Shown in pieces: positions 33,929 to 42,720 of a stretch of DNA of 64,000 nucleotides (position 1 is the first letter of the stretch; each line of letters begins with the position of its first letter). Below the pieces are notes generated by a model. That model worked only from the letters and a program-made list of their open reading frames with translations, ran no database searches and had not been told where the DNA came from. A program made the position numbers and the translations under genes. Origin of the DNA: JANMCE01 sp031410595 (GTDB lineage Bacteria > Actinomycetota > Acidimicrobiia > Acidimicrobiales > Ilumatobacteraceae); the NCBI GenBank assembly GCA_031410595.1, contig JANNZM010000135.1:22305-86304 (forward strand), in the 5' to 3' direction.

Positions 33929-35614
33929 ATGACCGCCCGTCTGCGACCTTTCGCGTTACTGGATTCGGGTGAGATCGAAACCCCGCTTGTGGACGGTTTC
34001 ACTGTGGTCTCAGCCGACGATACAGAGCGCGACCGGCTCACCAAGATGTGGCAATCAGAACACGGAGAGGCCGTGGTGTTCATCGCCGCGTCCGACCTCC
34101 CCAAGCAGCCCCAGGAGCGCGCCACGCTGGCGTCGGACGTACTGCGCCGCGAACTAGCCATTGCCGAGGCGCAGGAAGCCCTTGTCGCTGCCGAACAAAA
34201 GCATAAGGAAGCGCTTGATGGCGTCGGTCGTCGTGAAGACGCTGCCAATAAGGCTCTCGCCGCGCTGAGCACGCCGGCCGAAGAACCCAAGGTGGACACG
34301 ACCGGGCTCGAAGGCAAGGTCGAGCAGCTGGCCAACAGGGTGACCAAGGGCGCCGATGTACTCGCCCGCCTCCACGACGAGGTGGCGTTCGACACCGCCA
34401 ATCGTCACCCGCTGCAGAGCAAGATCACCCGAGTGCCCGTTGGCGACTTTGAAACGACGGTGGCCAAGCGGCGCAGCATCCTGTCCGATGCTGCCAATGT
34501 CGGCCTGATCGACAGCGGCGCGGCCGCCAATCTCGGCCGGGTACTCAGCTCACTCACGCCCGACAAGGCCACCGACCCAAGGGCGCTCGACCTCTTCGCT
34601 CGGGGCACCAACATCGCCGAGCTGAAGGCCGAATGGGTCAAGCATCCGCTCGACGCCGAAGTTGGCGCCCTCGACCGTCAGCTCGGCATGGCTCGCGCCG
34701 AAGTGACCCGTCTGAAGCAGACCGATGGCGAGTCGTCAGGGAGCAGCCTCAGCATCATCGAGCAGGCCCTCCACATCGTGCTCGACGAGCAGTCCGACGA
34801 GGCGCCCGATGGTCAGCGTCAGGCCGCCCGAGCCCTGAAGCGAGAGATGCTTGATGGCCCCGGCCCACTGATGGACATGTCGGGATGGTCAACCAAGCCG
34901 GCGGCGGTTTCGAATGCTCGGCTCGATCAGGCCCGTCACGCGTTGGAGCGACTCGAGAACGAGCGGGCCACACTGATGGCGAAGCACGAGGTCAAGTACG
35001 GCATCGATCCGACTCCGCAGGTACTCGCGTTTGAAGCCGAAGTTGTTTCGTACCTCGGCGAGTTTGTCGAAGCTGATGCGTTGCGGATCCTGTCCGAGAC
35101 TCGCATTCTCCCCTCGTTCCCTCCTGCGCTCGAAGTGTCGTTGCGCACCGGAATCCAGCGGGCCGAGGCGCAGGGCGCCGCGGTGAAGAAGGAACTGGAG
35201 GCAATCGAGGCAGCCCGCACGTCGGCCCCGCCGAAGTCGCTCGGCTCACGCACCGAGGCCATGCGCGCTGTTGCCGACCTCGAGGCCCACCGTCGCGAGA
35301 CGACCCGGGTCGAGCAGTTCGTGTTAGCCGCTCGCCGCACCCTCGAGGCGCGCCAGTCCGAGGCGTCGAGTTCGTCGCCGGGCACGCAACGCGACGCGGT
35401 ATTGAGCTTCCTGGAGGACCGACTCGGCGCCTCTGATTCCCCGACGGTCTTTCTCAATACTTTTGCCGGAGTTTCGGAAATGGTGCGGATCTCGGCGCTT
35501 GACCGTCTCGTAGACGCGGCGGCCAGTCGCTCGTTTGTGTACCTCACTGATGACGCCGCCACGCTGGCCTGGGCGCAAAACAACCTGGGTGAATCCGCCC
35601 CGGTTGGGAACTAG
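33929..35614 (+). CDS. Coiled-coil protein of unknown function, first gene of a conservon operon
   Basis: A 561-residue soluble protein with long heptad-like helices (about 75-130, 225-250, 310-350, 395-470: REEDAANKALAALSTPAEE-type and RRETTRVEQFVLAARRTLEA). The last 90 residues (DAVLSFLEDRLGASDSPTVF, DRLVDAAASRSFVYLTDDAA) resemble the end of chromosome-partition-like proteins that read out a domain interface, but no family is recognised. Eleven bases before cvnA, so it is probably co-transcribed with cvnABCD and may be a cytoskeletal or scaffold partner (inference). Confidence 0.75.
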   Translation: MTARLRPFALLDSGEIETPLVDGFTVVSADDTERDRLTKMWQSEHGEAVVFIAASDLPKQPQERATLASDVLRRELAIAEAQEALVAAEQKHKEALDGVGRREDAANKALAALSTPAEEPKVDTTGLEGKVEQLANRVTKGADVLARLHDEVAFDTANRHPLQSKITRVPVGDFETTVAKRRSILSDAANVGLIDSGAAANLGRVLSSLTPDKATDPRALDLFARGTNIAELKAEWVKHPLDAEVGALDRQLGMARAEVTRLKQTDGESSGSSLSIIEQALHIVLDEQSDEAPDGQRQAARALKREMLDGPGPLMDMSGWSTKPAAVSNARLDQARHALERLENERATLMAKHEVKYGIDPTPQVLAFEAEVVSYLGEFVEADALRILSETRILPSFPPALEVSLRTGIQRAEAQGAAVKKELEAIEAARTSAPPKSLGSRTEAMRAVADLEAHRRETTRVEQFVLAARRTLEARQSEASSSSPGTQRDAVLSFLEDRLGASDSPTVFLNTFAGVSEMVRISALDRLVDAAASRSFVYLTDDAATLAWAQNNLGESAPVGN

Positions 35615-35625
35615 GGGAAGTTTCC

Positions 35626-38184
35626 ATGTTGAAGAATCCTTCGGTCACTACGCGCGTCCGCCTGGCCGTCGCCTTCCCGGCAGCGGCCCTTGCGCTCGTG
35701 GTATTGGCGCTCTTCCCGATTGTGCAGAACCTTCGCATCGGTGGCCCCACCTACAACGGCGTGCGCCAGTTGCAGCAACTCCAGGTCGATGGTTCTCCGT
35801 CCGCGCTGGTGCTGTCCGATCTGACGCTCCTAGCCAATCAGGCCTACCTGACGCAGTTTGTCGGTGCCGATCCTGCGGCCACGCCGGCACCCACCAAGGA
35901 CACGTTGCTGACATCGTTGACGCAGGCTAAATCGCACTTCGCGGAGAAGCGGCTGCTGTGGACGAAAGCGATCGCCGCCGACAAGTCGCTCGCCCCGCTC
36001 GTCACCGAAGTCATCAGTACCGGCTCCGCTCTGATCACTGAGATCGATAGCGAACTGGTGCCGAACCTCACGCCGGCCACCGCGGCACAAGCGCGCAATG
36101 CCATTGCCAAGGTGAATGAACTCAGCCGCACCCATGATCGTTCCATCAGCTCTTTGACCAACGCCGTCGATAATGAACTGAAGACGAAGGAGGACACGGC
36201 CAAGAACTCCGCCTGGCAGCGGTTGATCGGTCTGCTCGGCCTGGCGTTCCTCGCTCTGGCTGGTGCCATCATCGGCAGTCGCGGCGTGATGAGCAGCCTG
36301 CTCGAACCGGTGGAAGCACTGACCGAGCAAGCCAATCGGGCTGCGCACCAGGAGATCCCCGCCCTCGTGGCCGCCATCAACACGATGGAGCCCGGTACCG
36401 AACTCATGCAGGCCACACCGTTCCCCGTCGCCGGTAACGACGAGTTCAGCCAACTGGCCAAAGCGCTCAATGTCATGCAGGACACCGCAGTCAGCATGGC
36501 CGTTGATCAGGCCCGCAACCGTCGTGGCGTTTCCGAGAGCTTGATCAACCTGGGCCGCCGTAACCAGGGGCTGCTGGCTCGAACGCTCACCTTCATTGCC
36601 GAGCTTGAGCAGAACGAGCGCAACCCCGAGACGCTGAGCCACCTGTTCCGCCTCGATCATCTCACCACTCGCATGCGCCGCAACGCCGAGTCGCTGCTGG
36701 TGTTGGCTGGTTCTGAGCCGCCTCGCGTGTGGACGGAATCGGTGCCGATCTCCGACATCATTCGGGCGTCGCTGTCCGAGATCGAGTCGTACGGCCGCGT
36801 CGACCTAGCCGGTCTCGATCCGGCCAAGGTGAAGGGCACCAGCGTGTCCGACCTGGCTCACCTGCTCGCCGAGTTGATGGAGAACGCTACCAACTTCTCG
36901 CCGCCTTCCAGCCGCGTCGTGGTCATTGGCTCCAACGTCAGCGACGGCTACCTGCTGTCGATTCGTGACAACGGTATCGGCATGACGCAGGATGAGATCG
37001 ATGAAGCAAACCGTCGACTGTCCGACGCTGCCATGGGCGATGTCACGCCGTCGAAGGTGCTCGGCCATTACGTGGTCAGCAAGCTGGCCGCCCGCCACGG
37101 CATTCGCGTCGGACTCAGCCAGACCATTGGCTCCTCCGGTGTCACCGCCGAAGTTCTCGTGCCCCACTCGATTGCCGAGACTAACCGCGGGATTGGCAAC
37201 GGCCACACGGGCTTTGAACCGCACCAGCCCCAGCAATCCCAGCCCCAGCCCCAGCCCCAGCCCCAGCCCCAGCCCCAGCCCCAGCCTGTTCAGTCTGTTC
37301 AGCCCCATCCGGTTCAGCAGCAGTCACCGCTGCCGCCCTCGGAACCGATCGCCGCGTCGTTCGCGCCGTCGCAGGCCATGCCCGCTCAGCCGGTCATGCC
37401 GATGCAGCCCGCGCCGCAGACCTACGTTCCCGCTGCGGCTCCGGTGCAGGCCGTCGCACCGGTTGAACCGCAGCGCACCGCTGAGGGACTTCGCAAGCGG
37501 GTTCGTGGTGCGCAGGTTCCGAACCGTGATGTGGTGCCCGACGCCGACCAGCAGGCGTTCGATTCCCGTGAAGCCGAGTTGCGGGCGAGATCGATCCGCG
37601 CTCAGGCCGAGGCCCGCGGGCACGCCGCCCCGGTGGCCCCGGTGCAGTCGCCGACCCTTGCGCCGCAAGCATCGTTCCAGCCCGCTCCGGTTGCAGCTCC
37701 TGCCCCGGTAGCTCCCGCGCCCGCTCCTGTCGCAGCCCCTGCGCCGGCTGCGCTGGCACCGCTACCGACCCGCAACCGCGGTGCGAGTTGGGTGGACGAG
37801 CCGACGTCAGTGGCGGGTGAGCAGGACTTCCGCGATCCGACCGAGGTTCGCAACGCACTGTCTGGCTTCCAGTCAACTCCGATGGTCCCCGACATCGCCC
37901 CCGTAGCACCCCAACATGTCGTGGCACCCGCACCGTTTGCCGCACCGGCTGGTTGGGCCGAGCATGCGGTGCCTGGCGCCTCCGTTACGCCGCCTCCGGC
38001 ACCCCCGGGCATGCCCAAGCGACAGCGCGGTGCCTCCTGGGTTGAGCCCGACATGGCGCCCGCCATCCTCGAGACGCCGAGCGATCCGTCGTTCGTCCGC
38101 TCGTCGCTTTCATCGTTCCAGAACATGCCACACCATCACATCGATTACGCCGATACCCCTACTGACAACCCGAAGGAAATCTGA
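35626..38184 (+). CDS. cvnA: CvnA-type sensor histidine kinase
   Basis: An 852-residue membrane kinase. TM1 is about 12-32, an extracytoplasmic helical sensor 33-200, TM2 about 206-226, then HAMP, an H-box-like LFRLDHLTTRMRRNAESLLVLAG, and an HATPase domain (N-box ELMENATNFSPP, G-box RDNGIGM). The tail (545-850) is Pro/Gln/Ala-rich and carries motifs seen in Streptomyces CvnA: GLRKRVRGAQVP, and two RGASWV ... [LS]S.FQ blocks. GGGGAAG ribosome site. The last base is shared with cvnB's start region (start at 38184). CvnA signals to the CvnB/C/D G-protein set. Confidence 0.9.
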   Translation: MLKNPSVTTRVRLAVAFPAAALALVVLALFPIVQNLRIGGPTYNGVRQLQQLQVDGSPSALVLSDLTLLANQAYLTQFVGADPAATPAPTKDTLLTSLTQAKSHFAEKRLLWTKAIAADKSLAPLVTEVISTGSALITEIDSELVPNLTPATAAQARNAIAKVNELSRTHDRSISSLTNAVDNELKTKEDTAKNSAWQRLIGLLGLAFLALAGAIIGSRGVMSSLLEPVEALTEQANRAAHQEIPALVAAINTMEPGTELMQATPFPVAGNDEFSQLAKALNVMQDTAVSMAVDQARNRRGVSESLINLGRRNQGLLARTLTFIAELEQNERNPETLSHLFRLDHLTTRMRRNAESLLVLAGSEPPRVWTESVPISDIIRASLSEIESYGRVDLAGLDPAKVKGTSVSDLAHLLAELMENATNFSPPSSRVVVIGSNVSDGYLLSIRDNGIGMTQDEIDEANRRLSDAAMGDVTPSKVLGHYVVSKLAARHGIRVGLSQTIGSSGVTAEVLVPHSIAETNRGIGNGHTGFEPHQPQQSQPQPQPQPQPQPQPQPVQSVQPHPVQQQSPLPPSEPIAASFAPSQAMPAQPVMPMQPAPQTYVPAAAPVQAVAPVEPQRTAEGLRKRVRGAQVPNRDVVPDADQQAFDSREAELRARSIRAQAEARGHAAPVAPVQSPTLAPQASFQPAPVAAPAPVAPAPAPVAAPAPAALAPLPTRNRGASWVDEPTSVAGEQDFRDPTEVRNALSGFQSTPMVPDIAPVAPQHVVAPAPFAAPAGWAEHAVPGASVTPPPAPPGMPKRQRGASWVEPDMAPAILETPSDPSFVRSSLSSFQNMPHHHIDYADTPTDNPKEI
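37228..37286 (+). repeat. CCCCAG hexanucleotide repeat inside cvnA
   Basis: About nine near-perfect CCCCAG units encode a Pro-Gln run in the disordered tail. The six-base unit keeps the frame, so copy-number changes would alter only linker length. Confidence 0.8.
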
Positions 38185-38606
38185 TGGCCCTCTCCCAAGG
38201 CTCGCTCAATATCAACTGGATGCTCACCAACTTTGTTGAATCGACCGCTGGCGTCGAGCAGGCCATTGCGGTGTCGTCCGACGGCCTGCTCATGGCGATC
38301 TCGTCCAATCTTGATCGGCCATCCGCCGACAAGATGGCCGCCATCGTCACCGGTATGCGCAGCCTCTCCGACGGTGCGGCTCGCGTGTTGTCGAAGGGCG
38401 GTCTGAATCAGGTCATCGTCGAGATGGCCGGCGCCTACCTGTTCGTGTCGTCGATCAGCGGTGGTTCGGCCATTGGCGTTATCGCCAGCCGCAATTGCGA
38501 CCTCGGCATGGTGGGGTATGAGATCACCGTTCTGGTATCTCGCTTCGCCACGCAGCTCACACCGGAACTAATCGCGGAGATGAAGAACGCGCTTGTGACG
38601 ATATGA
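38184..38606 (+). CDS. cvnB: CvnB, roadblock/LC7-domain protein
   Basis: A 140-residue roadblock/LC7 protein (NWMLTNFVESTAGVEQAIAVSSDGLLMAIS; GGLNQVIVEMAGAYLFVSSI; ITVLVSRFATQLTP). Like MglB it is expected to act on the partner GTPase CvnD. Overlaps cvnA by one base and cvnC by four (ATGA). Confidence 0.93.
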   Translation: MALSQGSLNINWMLTNFVESTAGVEQAIAVSSDGLLMAISSNLDRPSADKMAAIVTGMRSLSDGAARVLSKGGLNQVIVEMAGAYLFVSSISGGSAIGVIASRNCDLGMVGYEITVLVSRFATQLTPELIAEMKNALVTI

Positions 38607-39040
38607 GCTTCCTGCCTCGTCGTCCCTCGGATGCTGAGGAGGTGTCGTCATCAGATGCCCAGCCCTACCTGCCTACCGAGCCGTCTCAGCGTGTTCGGGA
38701 AAGCTCGCCGTCGGCTGCAAATGTTGGTGTACGCGCCTACCTCATGACCGGCGGCAGGGCTTCGGCTCAATTGGCGTACGAGACCATGCTGGCGAGGGGC
38801 TCGGTGCAGATGCCGACTGACGTGCGCTTCGAACGCGCCGCCATCCTTGAGGCCTGCAAGGACCAACCGATTTCGGTCGCCGAAATTTCCGCTTACCTCC
38901 ATATCCCCATCGGCGTCGTGCGGGTGCTTGCGTCCGACCTCGTCGCCGAAGGACTGCTCACCGCCTTCAGCGGGCCGTCCGACAAATCCAATGACATCAC
39001 CCTTTTGACCAACTTGATTGCAGGTGTACGTGCACTCTGA
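38603..39040 (+). CDS. cvnC: CvnC, DUF742 protein
   Basis: A 145-residue DUF742 protein: a variable acidic/Ser N-terminus, then VRAYLMTGGRASAQ and a winged-helix-like C-terminus (EACKDQPISVAEISAYLHIPIGVVRVLASDLVAEG). The family is the third member of actinobacterial conservons; its exact role in the complex is not settled. Its stop lies within the start region of cvnD. Confidence 0.92.
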   Translation: MSFLPRRPSDAEEVSSSDAQPYLPTEPSQRVRESSPSAANVGVRAYLMTGGRASAQLAYETMLARGSVQMPTDVRFERAAILEACKDQPISVAEISAYLHIPIGVVRVLASDLVAEGLLTAFSGPSDKSNDITLLTNLIAGVRAL

Positions 39041-40001
39041 ACCGACTTCCCCAGCTACCCTCGCTCCGCCGCCAGCCCCGGCCGCTTCGCAGGGATACGC
39101 GGACTACCCCTCTGGCGCGCAGCCACCGTTGCAGGTGCAACCACCGCTCCAGGCTGCGGCACCTGCCGTGCAGTATGTGCCCCAGCAGCCGTTCGCCCCC
39201 CAGCAGTACGCGCCGCAACCAACTGCGCCGCAGTACGCGCCTCAGCAGTACGCGCCGCAACCGGCCGCGCCGCAGTACGCGCCTCAGCAGTACGCGCCGC
39301 AACCGGCCGCGCCGCAGTACGCGCCTCAGCAGTACGCGCCTCAGCAGTACGCGCCTCAGCCGGCCGCTCCGCAGCAGTATGCGCCGCAGCAGCCTGCGCC
39401 GGCAGCGCCGCCGGCACCGAGTTCGGCTGATGCGCCCGCTCCTATCCCGATGAAGATTGTGATTTCAGGTGGGTTCGGCGTGGGAAAGACGACATTCGTC
39501 GGTACTATTTCCGATATTCCGCCGCTGACAACGGAGGCCGCCATGACAGGCATGGCCGTCGGTGTCGATAACCGCGGGCAGGTGTCCACCAAGACCACGA
39601 CGACCGTGGCTATGGACTTCGGCCGCGTCGCCGTCGATCGCAGTCTCGTGCTGTATCTGTTCGGTACACCGGGCCAGGACCGTTTCGGGTTCATGTGGGA
39701 TGACCTGGTCACCGGCGCCCTCGGCGCCATCGTGCTGGTCGATACCCGTCGTCTCGATGACTGCTTTGCGGCCATCGACTATTTCGAGGATCGTCAAATC
39801 CCCTTCGTGGTTGTGCTCAACCGATTCGACGGTCAGCTCATGCACAGCGTCGATGCGGTGCGCGCCGCGCTGCAGCTCGACCCCGATGTCCCGATCGTCA
39901 CCACCGACGCCCGCAACCGCCAGAACGTCAAGGAATCAGTCCTCGCCCTGCTCGATGTCGTGCTCAGCCGCGCCATCGCCCGCAACGGCCACAGCCTCTA
40001 G
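39030..40001 (+). CDS. cvnD: CvnD, small GTPase with repeat-rich N-terminus
   Basis: About 323 residues. The first 130 are disordered and Gln/Pro/Ala/Tyr-rich with a 14-residue unit QYAPQQYAPQPAAP. The C-terminal 190 are a Ras/MglA-like G domain: P-loop GGFGVGKTT (Lys153), switch DPPLTTEAAMT-like region, G3 TPGQDRF and G4 NRFD. Start is uncertain between TTG 39018, GTG 39024 and GTG 39030; the last has AGGT six bases before it. Streptomyces CvnD proteins usually lack such a long repeat tail. Confidence 0.88.
   Translation: MHSEPTSPATLAPPPAPAASQGYADYPSGAQPPLQVQPPLQAAAPAVQYVPQQPFAPQQYAPQPTAPQYAPQQYAPQPAAPQYAPQQYAPQPAAPQYAPQQYAPQQYAPQPAAPQQYAPQQPAPAAPPAPSSADAPAPIPMKIVISGGFGVGKTTFVGTISDIPPLTTEAAMTGMAVGVDNRGQVSTKTTTTVAMDFGRVAVDRSLVLYLFGTPGQDRFGFMWDDLVTGALGAIVLVDTRRLDDCFAAIDYFEDRQIPFVVVLNRFDGQLMHSVDAVRAALQLDPDVPIVTTDARNRQNVKESVLALLDVVLSRAIARNGHSL
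39231..39356 (+). repeat. 42-base tandem repeat in cvnD
   Basis: Two perfect 42-base units (39231-39272 and 39273-39314), with a partial third, encode QYAPQQYAPQPAAP. The unit is a multiple of three, so copy number can vary without breaking the gene. Confidence 0.85.
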
Positions 40002-40012
40002 CCCAAAACCGT

Positions 40013-40054
40013 CTGGCAGTGCCCGGTGTTGATATGCGACATGGGCTACTGCAG
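40013..40054. repeat. REP-like palindromic element, copy A
   Basis: CTGGCAGTGCCCGGTGTTGA ... CTACTGCAG; same skeleton as copies at 41078, 42151 and 42721 but with worn arms. It lies between cvnD and galE. Confidence 0.75.
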
Positions 40055-40098
40055 GAACTTGGTACCGTGTCGAGTCGTCTCGCTGAGGAGTGTTCATC

Positions 40099-41247
40099 AT
40101 GGCGGTACTCGTTACCGGTGGCGCTGGCTACATCGGCTCACACACCGTGCGCGCCCTGCGTGAAGTCGGGCCTGACGTGGTGGTGCTCGACAGTCTCGAG
40201 TTTGGACATACCGAGGCCATCCCGGGCATTGCGTTCGTGAAGGGTGACATCTCCGACGAGGCATTGATCGCTGACACCATCGCCACCTACAACGTCGACA
40301 GCATCATCCACTTCGCCGCGTACAAAGCGGCGGGGGAGTCGATGCACATGCTGGCGCGCTACTTCGACAACAACGTCACTAACGCCCACGCCATGTTGAA
40401 GGCCGCCGAAAGGGCTGGCGTGCGTCGCATCGTGTTTTCTTCCACGGCAGCGGTCTATGGCACCCCCGATGTTGTGCCGGTTGTCGAAACGGCAACGCTG
40501 CAGCCCGAGAGTCCGTATGGCGAATCGAAGCTCATGTTCGAACGGATTTTGAAGTGGTTCGACTACGCCCACGACGTGCGTTCGGTCAGCCTGCGGTACT
40601 TCAACGCTGCGGGTGCAGCTATGGAAGGCGGGCTGGGGGAGGACTGGACGGTCACGGTCAACCTTGTACCCATCGTGATGAAAGCAGCGCTCGAGCGGCG
40701 TGGTCCGGTCGAAGTATTCGGCACCGACTATCCAACGCCCGACGGCACTGCTATCCGCGACTACATCCACGTCGATGACCTCTCGGCCGCGCATGTGATG
40801 GCGCTTCGCTACCTGGAGGACGGTGGCGAGACAACCGCCATCAACCTCGGCACCGGCGTCGGTTCATCGGTCAAGCAGGTGCTTGACACCACCGAGCGCA
40901 TCTCGGGCGTCCGGGTGCCGCAGATCATGTCCCCCCGCCGCGCCGGTGATCCCGTGCAAGTCTTCGCCGACAACACCACGGCCCGACATGTGCTCGGATG
41001 GACCCCCGTCTACGGCCTAGAGGAAACAAAGCGCCTGGACCTGGCACTCCACCCACATCAACGGCTTCTAATCGGTTTTGGCAGTACCCGGTGTCGATTC
41101 CCGACGGCGCCTACTGCAGGAAAAATTGAGGAGACGCGGTGTGGTCGCCTGGCGTACTGTCTGGGTTCTTCCCTCTCATGTTCTACTGGTGGGAGGAAGT
41201 CATGGAACACGCGTTGGCGACGCACCTGGCGGTGCAGCACGGCATAG
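40099..41247 (+). CDS. galE: UDP-glucose 4-epimerase, copy 1, with 3'-end frameshift
   Basis: Residues 1 to about 310 are a normal GalE (GGAGYIGSH NAD motif, SSTAAVYG, catalytic YGESK, FGTDYPTPDGTAIRDYIH). At about 41026 the frame shifts: copy 2 (50145-51137) encodes DEIIQSAWTWHST, while here five bases (TCATC equivalents) are missing, and the matching QSAWTWHSTHINGF followed by TAA at 41069-41071 is found in the neighbouring frame. The reading frame instead runs through REP copy B to 41247, adding about 65 unrelated residues and overlapping the next gene. GAGGAG before the ATG. May be inactive or weakened; a sequencing error is the alternative. Confidence 0.8.
   Translation: MAVLVTGGAGYIGSHTVRALREVGPDVVVLDSLEFGHTEAIPGIAFVKGDISDEALIADTIATYNVDSIIHFAAYKAAGESMHMLARYFDNNVTNAHAMLKAAERAGVRRIVFSSTAAVYGTPDVVPVVETATLQPESPYGESKLMFERILKWFDYAHDVRSVSLRYFNAAGAAMEGGLGEDWTVTVNLVPIVMKAALERRGPVEVFGTDYPTPDGTAIRDYIHVDDLSAAHVMALRYLEDGGETTAINLGTGVGSSVKQVLDTTERISGVRVPQIMSPRRAGDPVQVFADNTTARHVLGWTPVYGLEETKRLDLALHPHQRLLIGFGSTRCRFPTAPTAGKIEETRCGRLAYCLGSSLSCSTGGRKSWNTRWRRTWRCSTA
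41078..41119. repeat. REP-like palindromic element, copy B
   Basis: TTGGCAGTACCCGGTGTCGA ... CTACTGCAG. It begins seven bases after the ancestral galE stop, so it sat in an intergenic gap before the frameshift made it part of the reading frame. Confidence 0.8.
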
Positions 41248-42122
41248 TGAGCCGCACGTGGTTGCACGAGAACGGGTTTACGGCGGGTCGGGTGCGAACC
41301 TTGCTCGGCAATGGCACGCTGGTCGAGGTGTACCGGGGCATCTACCGCTCGTTCAGCGCTCCTGAAACCGAGGAGCAGCGCATTGTTGGTCTCGGGCTTC
41401 GCTACGGGGCGGTGGCGTCCCACACCACGGCCGGGCGGATCTGGGGGCTGCGCAAGTTGGGGGCTGACCAAACACTTGAGGTCTCCGTGCCGCGAGGTCG
41501 ATGCAACCCCGTCGGAAAGGTTCGGGTCCACGCCCGCCGTTCGCTGGAGGAACAGGACCTCCTACGTCCAAGTGATGGCGTCGCGTTCACTGCTGTGCCG
41601 CGGACTGTGTTCGATCTGGCGGCCCTCCTTCATCCGCAGACCTTGGAATCGATCATTGAACAGTGCCTCAACCGAAAGCTGTGCAGCTTCGCCGATTTGG
41701 TTGAGGTTGACGCTCGTCTTGGGCGGCAAGGCCGGCAGGGGAGTGCCCGGTTCGCCGAGGTGCTCGGGTCGCGAGACGGCAAGGCTCGACCCGTCGCATC
41801 CGACTACGAGATGCGCTTCACCCAGGCGTGGGAGGCGGCTGGTCTTCCCCCACTCGTGCGTCAGCTGTTGGTAGTGCTTCCCGGCGGGGAAGAGATTCAT
41901 CCGGACTTTGCTGAACCGGGCCGGCGGTTCCTGGTGGAGGTTGATCACCGCACCTGGCATGGCGGCCATCAGGAGAACATGAACGATCGCTGGCGTGACC
42001 GGCAGTGCCACCTGCTCGGCTGGCACACCGAGCGGGTGAGCGACGACGACATCGATTTCCGCCTACCTCGCACGCTTGCCGAACTCGCCCGCATCTACCG
42101 ATCCCTGCCCCTCGCCGCCTGA
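41202..42122 (+). CDS. DUF559-type protein with AbiEi-like N-terminus
   Basis: A 306-residue protein. The N-terminal half resembles AbiEi/type IV antitoxin winged-helix domains (HGIVSRTWLHENGFTAGRVR, GTLVEVYRGIYRS, GAVASHTTAGRIWGL). The C-terminal 110 residues match the DUF559/Vsr-like endonuclease fold (YEMRFTQAWEAAGLPPLVRQ, HPDFAEPGRRFLVEVDHRTWHG, DRQCHLLGWHTERVSDDD). Common in actinobacteria and of unknown role; no toxin partner lies next to it. ATG at 41202 with a strong GGGAGGAAG; upstream in-frame starts lack this. Confidence 0.85.
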   Translation: MEHALATHLAVQHGIVSRTWLHENGFTAGRVRTLLGNGTLVEVYRGIYRSFSAPETEEQRIVGLGLRYGAVASHTTAGRIWGLRKLGADQTLEVSVPRGRCNPVGKVRVHARRSLEEQDLLRPSDGVAFTAVPRTVFDLAALLHPQTLESIIEQCLNRKLCSFADLVEVDARLGRQGRQGSARFAEVLGSRDGKARPVASDYEMRFTQAWEAAGLPPLVRQLLVVLPGGEEIHPDFAEPGRRFLVEVDHRTWHGGHQENMNDRWRDRQCHLLGWHTERVSDDDIDFRLPRTLAELARIYRSLPLAA

Positions 42123-42150
42123 CCGGCTCGCCGCCTGACCGCCTACCGGT

Positions 42151-42193
42151 CTGGCAGTACCTGGTGTCGGAAATCGACATCGGCTACTGCCAG
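42151..42193. repeat. REP-like palindromic element, copy C
   Basis: CTGGCAGTACCTGGTGTCG - loop GAAAT - CGACATCGGCTACTGCCAG. Arms pair over 19 positions with one mismatch and two G-U; outside bases GGT/ACC extend the stem to 22. Confidence 0.85.
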
Positions 42194-42222
42194 ACCAGCG
42201 GACGTCGCCGGGGGGCGTTGGG

Positions 42223-42590
42223 TTAGGTCGTGCAGAGTCCGGCGGGGAAGCTGCTGGCGCACTCGTTGTTCTTGAAGACGTTGCCCGTACCACCGCTCGG
42301 GCTGGACAGGACCAGGTCCACGCCGGTCAGGACGGCATCACCGTTGTTGCTCAGATGGTTGTCACGCACCACCACGTTCGACACGGTTGACTCGCGCCCT
42401 GGGGGCCGGGGTTGTCCGCGACCAGGATGCCTGCTGCGAACGGTTGGCCGACGATGGCAACGTTGTCGCGTAGTTGCCGGTGACGTCGTTGTCTTCAACC
42501 ACTACGTCATGGCCCGTGATGAGGATCCCGATTCCCGTGGGTACCCCGATCGGGAAGGGGTCGACGCGGAGGTGAGCCCCACGATACCGA
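42223..42590 (-). pseudogene. Remnant of a right-handed beta-helix protein
   Basis: Three reading frames in turn give one continuous beta-helix C-terminus: GIGILITGHDVVVEDNDVTGN, then a frameshift near 42470 to VAIVGQPFAAGILVADNPGP, then another near 42400 to TVSNVVVRDNHLSNNGDAVL and GNVFKNNECASSFPAGLCTT with a stop at 42223. The repeated V-V-x-D-N motif is typical of NosD/pectate-lyase-like right-handed helices. At least two frameshifts and a missing N-terminus mark it as decayed. It lies between REP copies C and D. Confidence 0.75.
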
Positions 42591-42720
42591 TACTGAGAAT
42601 TGCTTTCCGCGTGTCCACCGTATGCCGCCCCTTTTTGAGATGTTCCCGTAAACAACACGGTAGAGACCGTCCGGATTGGGCGAATCAGGGGAATCCCTAT
42701 TTGTCCGGCCGGTCGTGGGT

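Noticed and set aside
39180..39400. CRISPR-like array
   Set aside because: The repeats are coding, in frame and contiguous, without spacers.
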